A DNA stretch of 64,000 nucleotides from Macrotrachela quadricornifera. Lineage: Eukaryota; Rotifera; Eurotatoria; Philodinida; Philodinidae. The stretch's first letter is position 1; every line of letters starts with the position of its first letter. Under the pieces are notes generated by a model, which saw only the letters and a program-made list of their open reading frames with translations, was not told the origin of the DNA and ran no database searches. This document shows positions 23,330 to 35,759 of the stretch, piece after piece. The DNA is taken from contig JAJEKB010020677.1 in assembly GCA_022393335.1 (NCBI GenBank), forward strand, positions 475,068 through 539,067, written 5' to 3'. The translations under genes and the position numbers were made by a program.

Positions 23330-26300
23330 TTTGTTTTGTTGTTGTTATCCATTTAGTCGTTTTCGACTCTTGGTGACCCTATGGATAATGGTTCGCCAGA
23401 CTTCTCTATCCTTTACTACTTCTTTAAGATCTTGAAGACTTATTCCAGTATCTTCTTTAACAGTATCTAACCATCTTGTTCTCTGTCTGCCTCTTCTTCT
23501 TTTTCCTTCTACTTTGCTGAGCATCAGACTCTTCTCTAATGAGTCTTCTCTTCTCATGATATGACCAAAATATTTGAGTTTTAGTTTGACTATTGAGGAT
23601 TCTAATGATTCATCAGGTTTAATCTGATCTAGAACCGATTGATTTGTTCGTTTTGCAGTTCATGGTATATGAAGTAGTCTTCTCCAGCACCACATTTCAA
23701 AAGCGTCAATTTTCTTCCTTTCGGCTTTCCTTATAGTCCATGTTTCACATCCATATGTAGCTACTGGAAATACCATAGCTTTGACTATCCGAATTTTGGT
23801 TTTTAGTGTTACATCTCTGTCTTTTGTAATTCTATTCAAATCAGTCATGGCTTTCCTCCCTAGGAGTAATCTTCTCTTTATCTCATGACTGCAATCTCCT
23901 TCTATGTGTATTGTTGATCCAAGGAAGTTAAAGTCTTTGACACTTTCTACATTTTCACCGTCTACTTCTATTTGATCTAATGTCATAGTTGACATGATTT
24001 TTGTTTTCTTGATATTGAGCAATAGACTCGCTTCTGCACTCTCTGTTTTAACTTTCTGTAAAAGGTTTTTTAGATCTTCTTCACTTTCAGCTACCAACGT
24101 GGTGTCATCAGCATATCGAAGGTTATTAATGTTCCTTCCTCCTATCTTGAGACCAACTTGTGTATTATCAAGCCCTGCTTTCCTCATTACATATTCCGCA
24201 TATAGGTTGAAGAGATATGGTGATAAAATACAACCTTGCCTTACACCTTTTCTTATTTTAAACCATTCTGTATCTCCATGTTCTGTTCTAACTGTTGCTT
24301 CTTGATTTTCATACAAGCTCTTCATAAGGTATATGAGATTTTTAGGAATACCCATTTCTTTCAGAATTTCCCATAGCTTATCATGATCGACACAATCAAA
24401 TGCTTTTGTATAATCGATGAAGCAGAAATAAAATTCCTTTTGATATTCTCTTGCTTTCTCCATTATCCATCGAATGTTAGCGATTTGATCTCTTGTGCCT
24501 CTTCCTTTCCTGAATCCTGCTTGTACATCTGGCAACTCTCTTTCCATATATGGTTGTAATCTCGCTTGTATAATCTTCAGCATTACTTTACTAGCATGAG
24601 ATATTAAAGCAATCGTGCGATAATTGGAACATTCTTTGATATCTCCTTTCTTCGGTATTGGTATATAAACTGATCTCTTCCAGTCGGTTGGCCATTGTAA
24701 AGTCCTCCATACCTGTTGACATAATGCAGTTAGCGTTTTGACTGCAGTATTTCCCATATTCTTGAGTAACTCAACTGGTATTCCATCTATTCCTGTAGCT
24801 TTATTGTTAGCGATCCTTTTTAGGGCCCATTGAACTTCACTTTCTAATATATCTGGTTCTTGTTCTAATTCCTTTTCTTCAACAATTCCAATCGTGTTGA
24901 GATCTTTTCCATAGAGTGTTTCTGTGTACTCCTTCCATCTTTTCTTTATCTCTTCTCCCTCCGATAGAATTCTTCCCTCTTGATCCCTTAGTATTCCTGT
25001 CTTTGGTGTGAATTTACCTTTTACTTCTCTGATTTTTTTAAATAGATCTCTAGTCCTTCCTTTCTGATTATCTTTCTCTATTTTCTGACATTCCTCTTTG
25101 AGGTATCTTTCTTTATCTTTTCTTGCTTGTGTTTGAAAGAGAGCATTCAATTTTGTGAACGTTTGTTTGTCTCCCATACTCTTTGCTTTCCTTCTATTCT
25201 CAGCTATTTGCAGTGTATCTGTAGTCAGCCATTTAGCCTTTTTATTTCTTTTGCAGGTAGGAATGTTTGCCTTCGCTTCTTCTGATAAGATATTTTTCAT
25301 TTCCTCCCAGAGTTCTATAGGTTGCCTATCTATTAGCTCTAACCCATCAAAACGATTCTTCACCTTAACTGTGTATTCTGAAGGAATGTTGTTAACATCG
25401 TATCTTATCGATCTGATGGTTCTAGCCTTCCTTTTTAGTTTGAATCGGAATGTGGATAATAAAAGCTCATGATCAGTGCCGCAGTCTGCCCCTGGTCTTG
25501 TTTTAGCTGATTGGATTGAGCTTCTCCATCTTTGACTGCACATGATATAGTCAATTTGATTTCTGTGTTGACCATTTGGTGATGTCCATGTATAGAGCCG
25601 TCTCTTGGGTTGCTCAAACCATGTATTCGCTATGAATAGTGAGTTCTCTTGACAAAATTCTACTAATCTATCTCCAGCTTCATTCCTAATGCCTAGCCCA
25701 AATTTCCCGCAAATATCTGTTTCAGGTTTGTTCCCAACCTTAGCATTCCAATCTCCTATGATGAATACTGCATCTTTTTTTAGGAATTGTTTCCATCATC
25801 TGCTGTAGTTCATCATAGAATCTGTTTGTATCTTCTTCTTCAGCTCCTGTAGTTGGTGCATATACCTGTATGATGGTGGTGTTTATAGTAGAGCCTTGAA
25901 TTCTAACTGAGATCATTCTTTCATTCTTTGGGTTGTATCCAAGAACAGCCTCAGTAACCTTCTTTCCTACAATGATGGCTACTCCATTCTTCCTTTTATC
26001 TGGGTTTCCTGAGTAGTATATTTCGTGTTCATCTGATGTGAAATGACCCATTCCTGTCCATTTCAGTTCACTGATACCTAGAATATCTATATTTAGTCGT
26101 ACCATTTCTGATTTAACTATATCAAGCTTTCCTTGATTCATTGTTCTAACGTTCCATGTTCCTATAGTATGTGTCTCCAAGCAGCTTCGGATTTTCCTTT
26201 TGCATCTATACACATCCGCATCTAAACGTCCTTTCGGCTTTAATTTAGTTGCATCACTAGGTTTAGTGCTACTCGTACTCTTCCTTAACTCTTCCCCAGT

Positions 26301-26761
26301 AACTTTTTGGGTACCTTCAGACCTGAGGGTCTCATCTTCCAGTACCATGTCGTGCTTAGTCCGTTTATTTCTATTTTCCATTGGGTTTTCTTGGCATAAT
26401 TCTAGAGTGGTTTGCCATTTCCTTCTCTAGCGCAGTCCAACTCCACTGATAAATCATATGTTGTTGGTATTACCCCCTACTGCTGCTGCCCTGTAGGTTT
26501 GTTTGGATTGAGTTTAGTCTGATGTCTCCGCATTGACCTGTCCATCATGGGTGACCCTATTAAGAGTTATAAACTCTTGATGGCATAGCTCTCAGCTTCT
26601 TTGACATACGCAAACCCCCCTGCCACGTTAAGGCATCAATCCACTTGATCCAGAAGGAGCAATTGCTCAAGTTAATGCGAAGAGTGTCGACCTTGATCTG
26701 ATGGCGGAGCATCTCTCACAGCATCAACAGAAACAATTCCTCCTTTTAGATCACAGGGGAG
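23330..26761 (-). mobile_element. Full-length BovB/RTE-type LINE retrotransposon
   Basis: A 3,432-bp element on the minus strand, bounded by a perfect 11-bp duplication (ATGGTTGAAAT). The 5' end (right side) has an untranslated leader including a GGCAAACCACT segment, which I recall from vertebrate BovB leaders. One long frame follows (endonuclease, then reverse transcriptase, then a C-terminal Arg-rich region). The 3' end is a short AACAACAAAACAAAA tail rather than poly(A), as is usual for RTE elements. The length fits complete BovB (about 3.2-3.4 kb). Base composition is visibly less AT-rich than the flanks. Complete ends, identical duplications and only two lesions in the frame point to a recent insertion. 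Confidence 0.92.
23345..26381 (-). pseudogene. LINE ORF: endonuclease + reverse transcriptase, two lesions
   Basis: The frame opens at Met 26381. An APE-type endonuclease comes first: GTWNVRTMNQGK, the catalytic-Glu segment ISELKWTGMG, VYAPT, GDWNAK, and the closing DHELL. Reverse transcriptase follows, with KRSVYIPIPKKGD, YRTIALISHASK, motif A FIDYTKAFDCVDH, RQGCILSPYLFNLYAEY and the catalytic YADD in LRYADDTTL. The C-terminal part (LKLKYFGHIMRREDSLEK, GRQRTRWLD, KDREVW) ends at 23345. Lesion 1 is one surplus base in a seven-base homopolymer (plus strand about 25775-25781) between the two halves of the endonuclease. Lesion 2 is TGA at about 23658-23660 where the family has Trp (TGG), separating the last ~105 codons. 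Reading frame is otherwise open for about 1,000 codons. The wording closely follows the BovB clade as I remember it. Confidence 0.9.
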
Positions 26762-26772
26762 ATGGTTGAAAT
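26762..26772. repeat. Target-site duplication, right copy
   Basis: ATGGTTGAAAT, identical to 23319-23329. Confidence 0.85.
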
Positions 26773-27383
26773 ATTGTACTTAATTTTGAAAACTGAAGAT
26801 TTTCTTTAAAATTCATTGTAGCTTCTTGTGGCAAGCTTCATTACTCTTTCCTTTGTTGCAGCAAAAGGAAAAGACAAACAATATTTTTAAAAGGTGCACT
26901 GATGTTAGCAGGCTTACATTGAATCTTCTCTTCTTCGATTAGTCTCAGTTCTCCTTTCACACACACTCTCAAGATCATATGTTCGATTATGCAGCTATTT
27001 TTTATTAACTGAAAAGAAAACTAGATAGTGTCACTATAAAATATATAATTATTTAACAAAAGGTAAAAGTTCAATTCTTGTTCTGATTTTACAATCGAAT
27101 GAATATGCCTTTTATACTTTTGGGAAGATTTTCATATAAATGATGTAGTTATTTAAATTACAGTATATTTCTGTCAACAAATACAATTCTTACTTATGTT
27201 AAGCTCTTTGATTAAATTTACTGTATTCATTACTCATCCTGTTATCCTCAAAATCCGTACTAGTATATATGAATTAATCATACGCTCGATTAAAATATAT
27301 TATCCAACATTATTGCTAAGTCATAATTTATTTCAAATTGAGAAGTCATTATAATATACTCAGTACAAAAAATTGTTCTTCCA
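26773..27383. other. Intergenic, AT-rich
   Basis: Spacer between the LINE and the O-methyltransferase stop codon. No feature seen. Confidence 0.5.
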
Positions 27384-28595
27384 TCAATTAAAATTTTGAG
27401 TTGTTGTTACTGCCTCAATAATGGAAAAAAGATTCTTTGTTCTATATAATTGTTTCAATTCATAACCACTTTTGTTTAGTAGATTGACATATTCAGCTAA
27501 AGTTCTTTCTTTCGCACCCAACATTGATAACATATCAATATCCATCACATGTGCTTCCCAGTTGTCTTTATCATTTGATAAAATTATAATTTCAACTATA
27601 AATACTGTGATTATCTTTTCTATTTGAGTTTTATTCGCATCACGTATTGATTTGAGTATTTCAATAGATTTTTCGTCATTCCAATCATGAATAATGAGTT
27701 TCAATATATAAGCATCAGCAGGTGGTATTGTTTCTGATTTGAACATATCACCTGCAACAAAATTATAACGATTTGATTCGATTTGTTTCTGTTGAAATTC
27801 ATTCGGATTCATCATTCTAGAATTTTCAATGACATGTGATAAATCAAATAAAATTCCATGTAAACTTTGATTTTTTTCTAAAACAGCTGATAATAATGTT
27901 CCTAATCCGCCAGCAATATCAACTAATGTATCAAAACGAGTAAAATCAATGATTGAAACCATCGATGATGTCATATAACTTGAATAGGTAATCATTGAAT
28001 TATTAAATAAATTTGCATATTCTTTATTCTCTTCGTTTTGCATATATTCAAATATATTACAACCAAATGCTTGTTCAAAACTGTTTCCATTTTTATAACC
28101 AAATTTGATTAACGATGGCAAATATGAAGTTGTCTTTTCTGTATGAGGACCTAAATCTATTCGAATCATATCACGTGCTTTTGAAAAATGATTATTTGTC
28201 AATAGTAGTCCATCGTCTGTCAATTGAAATCGAATCGTTTCTTCTGGTTGACTATCATTGTTTGAGGTTTTATTATCATTAAAAACTTGTGTTACAATAT
28301 CAACATCAGTAATTGCACGTAATAGTCGAAATAAGAATTCAGCATTCCAATTATTTCCATTTAATTGACTTAATTCCGATGCTGTAATTGGAATTTGATG
28401 ATTAGCCATTAAATCAGGAATACCTAATTCACAAAATGTCCATATAGCTCGTTCGAGTGATCGATGAAAAACGAATGACAAGTATTTTGGTAAGCCTTTG
28501 AGTTCAATTGGAGAAAGAACAATATTATTGTTGTTTTCTGCCATTATGGTTGAAATTGAGTCTATGAATAATGTAATCAATAATCTAGTTGCCAA
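27384..28595 (-). CDS. COMT/ASMT-like SAM-dependent O-methyltransferase
   Basis: Single-exon frame of 403 aa. A second Met at codon 18 (28544, MAENNNN) gives a more usual cytosolic start and 386 aa; I favour it, because the first 17 residues are hydrophobic and not family-like. The N-terminal half is the dimerisation/winged-helix domain (LERAIWTFCELGIPDLM, ASELSQLN). The SAM-binding loop is LVDIAGGLGTLL, then GDMFKSETIPPADAYIL, and the catalytic-base motif is LIIHDWNDE. The family (Methyltransf_2) methylates small hydroxylated substrates such as N-acetylserotonin or phenolics; the substrate here is unknown. The gene lacks introns, unlike most neighbours, which fits recent gain or retroposition. 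No break is seen. Confidence 0.88.
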   Translation of the reverse strand: MATRLLITLFIDSISTIMAENNNNIVLSPIELKGLPKYLSFVFHRSLERAIWTFCELGIPDLMANHQIPITASELSQLNGNNWNAEFLFRLLRAITDVDIVTQVFNDNKTSNNDSQPEETIRFQLTDDGLLLTNNHFSKARDMIRIDLGPHTEKTTSYLPSLIKFGYKNGNSFEQAFGCNIFEYMQNEENKEYANLFNNSMITYSSYMTSSMVSIIDFTRFDTLVDIAGGLGTLLSAVLEKNQSLHGILFDLSHVIENSRMMNPNEFQQKQIESNRYNFVAGDMFKSETIPPADAYILKLIIHDWNDEKSIEILKSIRDANKTQIEKIITVFIVEIIILSNDKDNWEAHVMDIDMLSMLGAKERTLAEYVNLLNKSGYELKQLYRTKNLFSIIEAVTTTQNFN

Positions 28596-31500
28596 TGAAC
28601 AAAAAGAAAATAAAATTTATAAGAATCAATTAAAAGACAAAAAGTGACTAGAGAAGATGAATATTCATGGGCAATTGTTTTTCTAGCAATAATATATATC
28701 CAAAAAAACAATAGACTTTAAAAAAATTTTTTTTTTGAAGATCAGTATTTGCCTTTGTTTTACTGACTCGAAAATGAATATAGAAAAATAATCGTTCATA
28801 CTTTCCAATCATGTATATTGTAGATAGCTGTATGAAAAAAACGCCTGATATATATAACAAACTGACGTCATTGCTCACTCGGAATTAATAAGATGATTGA
28901 ATCAATTGATGTCATAATTATTCTATCTGAGAGGAGTTTAAGAAATGATACCTACTGCCCTATTTTCGAACCTAACCAAACTTTCCTAGCAGCGTCATCA
29001 TTCGAAATTTATCATGAATCCATATTTGATCAAACAGATTTATTTGACGATTTATCAAAAAGTGCATTAAAAGTAGTCGAGGTCAAATACTTTACCTGGA
29101 AGGTGTAGTCTTTCATAATTTAGTCCATTTGAAACTTGAAATATGGATATTCACTATCTTCAATCTAATTTCTTAAATATTTTTAACATTCGAAATCTTA
29201 CTTTATTTCTGGAAATATATTCGACCATATCTCAGTAGGATGGGGTCATGGACACCAATGTTTTTCATGTTTTCTTAGTCTCTTTAAAACCTACTTATAA
29301 CCAAAATATGGGGTCAGATACTCGTAAGTAGCTGGGAAAGTTCCCTCATCGGAATTTAGTACAAACGCATCATAAGCATCCATCAGACAGACTGAGTATA
29401 GTAAGAGAATAGGAAAATATCGGAAGGATAAAAAGAATGGTATATCTATATACATATACCAGTGTACATCAACGATAAAGAACAGAATGGAATAATGGTT
29501 GAGTCTCATCAAAGTTATAGACTATGGTATGTTTCTCTTTGCTTGTCTGTTTTCCATAACATACTCTATTTCTGTGTTTTTGCTTCTTGTCGTTCGTTTA
29601 TTACTTTCCTCTTCTTTTGATATATCTCTCTCGATCCTATCGATATACCATCAATTTTTCAATATATTTGAGATTAGAATATTTTGCACAAAAAAAAACA
29701 TAATAAATATTCTTAATATCTGATTATTTATCATATACATATAACTCTATTAATTTTTGAACTGAATCTAACAATTACTTTTTTTTATTTGAGAGAAAAG
29801 TATTGTAGGATTATATCCTCAAAGATGATGTTTGTAAATATACTATAAAGATTACCACTTTTAATAGGAAAATAAAAATTTCGCTTTTTTTCATGTTAAC
29901 AAACAAGATGCTAATGTATTATTTATGATGATTGATTTCTATCATTATTATGGAATTGAAATCAATAACATATTTCCCTATTGCTTTCTTAGCATTTTTT
30001 TCTACATTTTTTGAAAAAATTTACTGGCTATTACATATCTTGGAGAGTTAGTTGTTCTAGGTAAAATAGAAAGATTTAATGAAACTTTTTATTAATATAT
30101 AGCGAATGGAATGTTAATGATTTACATTTCATCAAATAAATATATGAACGATTACGTTTTGTTTTTTAAAATGAAAAAAGTAAACCTTTTTTTATATTGT
30201 AGATAGAAATGACAGCCTTCATAGTGTATTTTATGAATATTATTCTTAACAATAAAAGCTTGAATCTTTCCTCCCTCACATAAAAACAATTATTAGATTA
30301 AGTTTGATCAGTGATAAAGTTATACGCATATGACAAGTAGTCATGAGTTGATAGACATTCTGAGCAATAGAGTTTTTTGTTTACTATATTTGTTTTTCTT
30401 GTTCTTTTTTTTCTGTCTTGGTGGGGAAAAATTGTTGAAAGGCTGAAAAAAAACAATAAAATAGCTGCTAACAGTCTGTACAGAAAGAAGATAATCATAT
30501 ATAAATATAGGATATATGATCAGTTGATAAGGAGTATAGAAGACGGAAAGGCTAACACAAAACACACATCATCGATAGAGAACATATATTAATATTGGCA
30601 CAAATATCATTAGCGTCATCGTCTGACGTTGTCATATAAAAAAGATAACAGAACAGCGCACAAGTTGCTTTCAATGACGATTACTTCTAGACATATGTGT
30701 AGTAATTTATCTCTTCCGTTTTTTTTTATAATTGTATCATGCTTCTCTCTGTCCATTCCCTACCATTATATCGTTTTCTTCGTCGTTCTCCCGCTTTCCC
30801 TTTTATTTATCTTCTTCACTAGAGGTCGACAAGCTCAGTTCACAGGAGCTGTTTGACCCCTATTCTTCATACATCCTTTGTGTGATACCAACGAAATATT
30901 TTCTTTTTTTACTACTGTAAGTATAATATTTGTATTATATGTTTTTCCGTAATTATTATATTAGTGTAGACATAAACACTATTTTTATTCAGTCATATTC
31001 GTATCGTTCTAGTAGAGTGATAGATATTTTAATAGTAGACCAAGCAACCTTGGAGACACCTATCTGCATAAGATTTACTAGGGTCAAATAAGTTTTTTAT
31101 GATGAATTTCTAATTGATATATTTTTCGTTATCCATTTTCGCTAGTTTTCATAGAAACCAACCTGATGTTACTCTAAAGCTTAGTCGAAAGGGATCTGAA
31201 TTCGTATCACAATCTTAAAAGATTTTAAATCTTATTGTACTCTAGACAGTTATGAGAACTATATGAATTAGAAATCTATCATAAAAACTTCGTTAATCCA
31301 AATCAATCATATAATAAACGTCCTCAAAGTTGCTCTACTTAATAATGAAAGACCGAATTCGATAGCTTGAACATCAAGAGTTACCCAAAAAATGGTAATT
31401 GACACATTAAAAAGAAACCAACAATAATAGAGATTCGATACTTTTTATTAGTTTCCAAAAATAGTTTTTTCTACTTTATTGAGAACTAGAGTATAATAGG

Positions 31501-32956
31501 CGTAATTTCCAGTTTGTGAAATATGAACCTATCTCGAGTGATGGAAACCATCGATGCATAAAATTTTCCGCCCTCATCTTCATCGAGAGAGATGCGCTGT
31601 ATCTTAAACGAGGTTTTTAATACTAGAAAATCATATAAGACATTATCGACATGCTGATAAAGTCTAAGATCCTTTTGGAATCTTGAAAACTTAGAAAGCG
31701 TGCTCTGTATTACATATCGAAACTAAGTGAAGTTCGATCTCAGTCGAACCGAAGTAATCATGCACCACTCGATTCTTCAAATATCCTAAACAATATTTTT
31801 TTCGAATGATATAAACAAGAGATTGACGCAATGCTTTAGTTAATGTATATAGTTGGAAGTGAAGATAATAGAAATTTTTTACTGGAATCAGATCTGAAAC
31901 TCCTTTGGTAGCCGTTGGCTTCTTGTACAAGTTAACATTTTAAAATAATTTTGCGTCATTTCTTGAAATTTGCTAGCTTATATATTAATATCTAAGATCA
32001 GCATTGAAATTATTTTGCTGCAATCGTCCTAGCAATGTATCAGTTGCAAGCTGGACATCTCATAACAAAAGAAGGTAATAATGCGTTTCCTACTAAAGAA
32101 AGTTTCTTGCAAATCTTCGTATTACTCGTTTGCATTCTTTCTGATATTAGACCATATCGAGTAAAATCTTGCTCCATTTACATAAATATACATTAACGAT
32201 CATAAAAAACACTAACTCAAACTGTAGTACATTTCATTTTGAACGCATTGTATCGATGCTAGTCAAACTTCAACATAAGCAAGCAAAAAATAGCGTTTCG
32301 AGAATACTTCTTATTAAGAGTTTCTTTTTCATTATGTGAGCATCAATTAAGTAGCATAAACTCATTGACTAACGATATAGTGGGCTTAGAGAAGTATAAA
32401 AATGAGAAACTATTGGAAAAATTATAAGAAAGCATGACTCTTCTTAGGAATATCATAAGAAAATGTCCATTTTAACTTGTGAATGATAAGGCTGAATATA
32501 AGATCCTGGATCTACTAATGCATCGATAGCTTTATATAACAGAAAGTTTTTCTGACTCATTTTAATCTATGCTCTGTATGTATATTTCTGTCCTCATCTA
32601 GCAATCATAAAACAGTGATATTTCTAAGTTAGATTATGATAAATTAGTTTATTGTTTATGCAAAACTAATCGAAATTATGTATTTATCCTAAACAGATTG
32701 TTATGCAAAAGAAAATTATAATGTAAATCTATAGTATTATCGACCAAAGGTGAATTTACATGGAAACAATGAAAATTATCTATTTAATACAACTGTTTTA
32801 TTTTTAATTATAATTCAGATAAAAAAAAACGCTTTTAATCCAGTTAAGAAATCCTCAAGATATATAGAATCAATGTGAAATACACCATCTTCAGGACGAA
32901 AAGCTTCTGCAGTTGTGCAAGAATCCACAGAGAAACCTTGGTTTGATACAACTTTA
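28596..32956. other. Long intergenic stretch, no gene supported
   Basis: About 4.3 kb with no conserved protein, RNA gene or clear repeat. The open frames here (for example 28893-29108 and 31691-31930) are short, composition-driven and match no family I know. The region from 32800 may hold the 5' end or an upstream exon of the next gene: a ttctgcag acceptor-like site lies just before 32912. Confidence 0.4.
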
Positions 32957-34423
32957 ATGGAATCAAGAGACGATTCGATATTTTCATGGAAGAAAGACAT
33001 AGGACCGTTAAAAAACTTTCTAATTATTTGGATTGATTCAAATGTTAATGAAAATAAACAAATACAAAGGGCTATAAACCGTTTGGAAAATATTGTAGAA
33101 CATGTACTTTCAATGACTAATCATCATGAATGTAAAAGATGGTTAATGAACTACAACGATGACAAGCAGATTATTCTTATTGTATCAAGTGAATTAGAAG
33201 AAGAATTTTTATTCTTTGCTGAATTTTTATCATCAGTTAGTGCTATTTATAGATATTCATTGGATTACAAAATTGACAATAGATGGATCAGACATTATTC
33301 GAAGGTATTTAACATGTTTTTCGATGTTGATAAACTCTTGAAAATAATATCACGAGATTTAATAAATTTTCAACGCGACATCGGGTTGTGTAGTCAACCT
33401 AATATGAAATTTCCAAAGGATGAAATTCTGACCAAAAATGTAGAAATTCATTCAGGTATTTAGAAATATATTAAATAAATAATAAAGAAATGATCATTAT
33501 TTTTAGTTTCTCTTTCTACGTTTCAAATTGTTCTTATCGGTATATCGAAACATCTGAATAAATTAGCTGCCATTATGTTGAAAACTTTAGTTTGGTTGAC
33601 AAATTGTTGTATACTTGAATTCGACGATACATCAATCATCGATCTTAATACATTGTCTAGTATGGATACGTTAGTTCTTGTAAGTAGCGAATTTGTTTCT
33701 ATAATGGAAAATAAGCCTGATAATATCAAAGCAATTTTTATATTGGAAAATGATAAAAACAAGATTGATCAACGAGAACGATTTGCTACTGGTGAAGATC
33801 TTATTTGTCAATTAGCTGATGAACTTTATCGATATTATAAAAAAGAAGCAGAAGTTTATTTGAAAATTGGTGATTCATTTACAGCGACGACGAAAGAAAA
33901 TCAAGCCAATCGAATACATAGTGAATTACAAGCAGTACATAAAAAGTATTGTGCAAATGATAGTATCAATGAAACTTGTGTCATAATGAGAAAAACAATA
34001 ATTTTATGGCTTAAATCAAAATGGCAAGATACTACTGAAGTTGAAAAAATGCAAAATCTTTTTAACAAAATTATTTCATCGTTTTTAGTAATTGATAGTC
34101 AATATGAATGTCATAAATATGTACTAGAAAATGAATTTCAAAGCACAATATTTCTGATTATAAATTCGGATTTTGAAGAATCAATTGTAACTGAATTTCA
34201 ACAATTACCAAATATCAAAGTTATTTGCCGATATGGACAATTTTCATTAAAAGATAAAACAAATTTTAGTAATTATACCGATCTTTGCTCTCAATTAGCA
34301 TGCGATCTTATTATTTACTACAACAAATTGGGTGATGATTATAGTACGAAAAAAGATGCAAAAACCGCTAAAGACATGTTTATAAAAGCGCATGAACTTT
34401 GTAATATCCTTGCTGAATTATAA
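32957..34423 (+). CDS. Bdelloid-type repeated-domain protein, unknown role
   Basis: Two exons, join(32957..33455, 33507..34423), 471 aa, with a 51-bp intron (CATTCAG/gtattt ... tttttag). At least three related domains follow one another, each about 110-140 residues. The pattern is a hydrophobic strand plus D/K (FLIIWIDSNVN; FQIVLIGISK; TIILWLKSKW), a helical part, a strand such as IILIVSSEL or IFLIINSDF, then a short IYRYS/VICRYG strand. The second and third close with DLICQLADELYRYYKK and DLCSQLACDLIIYYNK, followed by Lys/Thr-rich helices resembling a TPR start (IGDSFTATTKENQA). I recognise this fold from bdelloid proteins in which it precedes ADP-ribosyltransferase or TPR modules, but neither catalytic module is visible here. 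The start at 32957 is the first in-frame Met; the frame is open upstream. Confidence 0.6.
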
Positions 34424-34496
34424 GGAAATTAAAACAATTGTTATAATTTCTTATGTAACCATGTCTAGATCTTATTATAATCAAGTTCTATTTTAG

Positions 34497-35066
34497 ATGC
34501 AAACTATTGATAATATCATATTTGATAATGGTATATATCCACATGCTAACTGTTGGACTCTTCTACTTTATCATATGGATGGAACACATATAGCCATACC
34601 ATTACCTAATGCTCATCTAATGTCATTTATTCAAGTTTTTCAAAATACAACAGGATGTAAAGATCATATTACCAATAATGATCAAAAAGAAATTACATTA
34701 TTTACTTATCAGAATAATATACAATGGTTAATTGATAATTTATATCTCGATAGTGTACCACAAGTACAAAAAATTTATATTTTTTGTTCATCAAAAGCAG
34801 AACAACAATTTTGGACTACATGGACACAACGTTATAGAGCAATAATTGAAGAACCATTCTTATATAATGATCTTGATTTTAAATTATTATTTTTTGGTTT
34901 TAATTATATAGAAAAAGTATCTCAACAATTTTCTAATGATACTGGTATAAAAAATAGACTGAAAGAAGATCGCAGAAAGATTAGTCTAGCATTGGCTACC
35001 TATTTCTCCCAGAAAGCTAATATTGAAGATGAAAAAATTCGATCAAGTGTCGAAACAAAGGATTAA
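34497..35066 (+). CDS. Relative of the preceding repeated-domain protein
   Basis: 189-aa frame beginning at ATG directly after an acceptor-like ttctattttag, so it may have a spliced leader exon. The segments WTLLLYHMDG, KEITLFTYQNN, VQKIYIFCSSKAEQQFW and KLLFFGFNYIEKVSQQF follow the strand order of the domains in the gene 74 bp upstream, suggesting a diverged copy. It cannot be joined in frame to that gene, whose stop lies at 34421-34423. The end is Lys-rich. No catalytic motif is seen and the function is unknown. Confidence 0.5.
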   Translation: MQTIDNIIFDNGIYPHANCWTLLLYHMDGTHIAIPLPNAHLMSFIQVFQNTTGCKDHITNNDQKEITLFTYQNNIQWLIDNLYLDSVPQVQKIYIFCSSKAEQQFWTTWTQRYRAIIEEPFLYNDLDFKLLFFGFNYIEKVSQQFSNDTGIKNRLKEDRRKISLALATYFSQKANIEDEKIRSSVETKD

Positions 35067-35751
35067 TTCGTTGTTTGTTTTTCTATTCATATAGAAATAC
35101 TAATTTCATCATTAGATAAAAATAAAATACACATAAAATTATCATAAAATGAATTTATTCAACATCAACAAAGATAATACCAGTAGCTTCTAGGATTTAG
35201 CTTTTCGAGAATTGTAAGCTATCATTAGATAAATCTAATAAATCTTTAAGAAAAAATTCCAGAATTTCTCTACACTTTCAATTGAATAAATATATAAATC
35301 CATCTTCAATGTTTTCTATAGTACTTTGAGACCAACTACATGTGTTAATGACCAGCTGTTAATCCATGCTTTTAGATGTTTTCTCAACTATTAAGTATGG
35401 CCTTGCTTTTGGCAAAAATATCTGCTTTTATCCGTTCTTTCATTTTAGTTTATACAATTGAGTGATAATTTCAATATTACAAATGGGAAATAGTAATTGA
35501 ATAGAATTTCAACCAAAATCATAATACGTACTTGAACGCTCCGGTAGAGACCATTTTTCAACTCCATGATCCATACTGGAAAGTGGAGGAATGCTTTAAG
35601 GTGTGTAATCAAGCCACATTTACGTATCTATTGCAAGTGTGGAGTAACTTTCCAACGAAGTATTCGTTTATGGTAGAGACAGCGTCTTGAAATAGGCTAT
35701 CAAAGATTAAATTAAGAAATTCACTGCAGTTCACAGATTCCACTTCGACAA
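35067..35751. other. Intergenic, no gene seen
   Basis: AT-rich spacer running up to the target duplication of the element at 35760. Confidence 0.5.
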
Positions 35752-35759
35752 TTTCAAAC
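35752..35759. repeat. 8-bp target-site duplication, left
   Basis: TTTCAAAC, identical to 36761-36768, directly abutting the element's left terminal repeat. Confidence 0.85.

Noticed and set aside
23994..25472. Plus-strand open frames within the LINE
   Set aside because: Antisense shadows of the reverse transcriptase frame.
28893..29108. 71-residue plus-strand frame
   Set aside because: Not recognisable and isolated in a gene-free stretch; probably chance.
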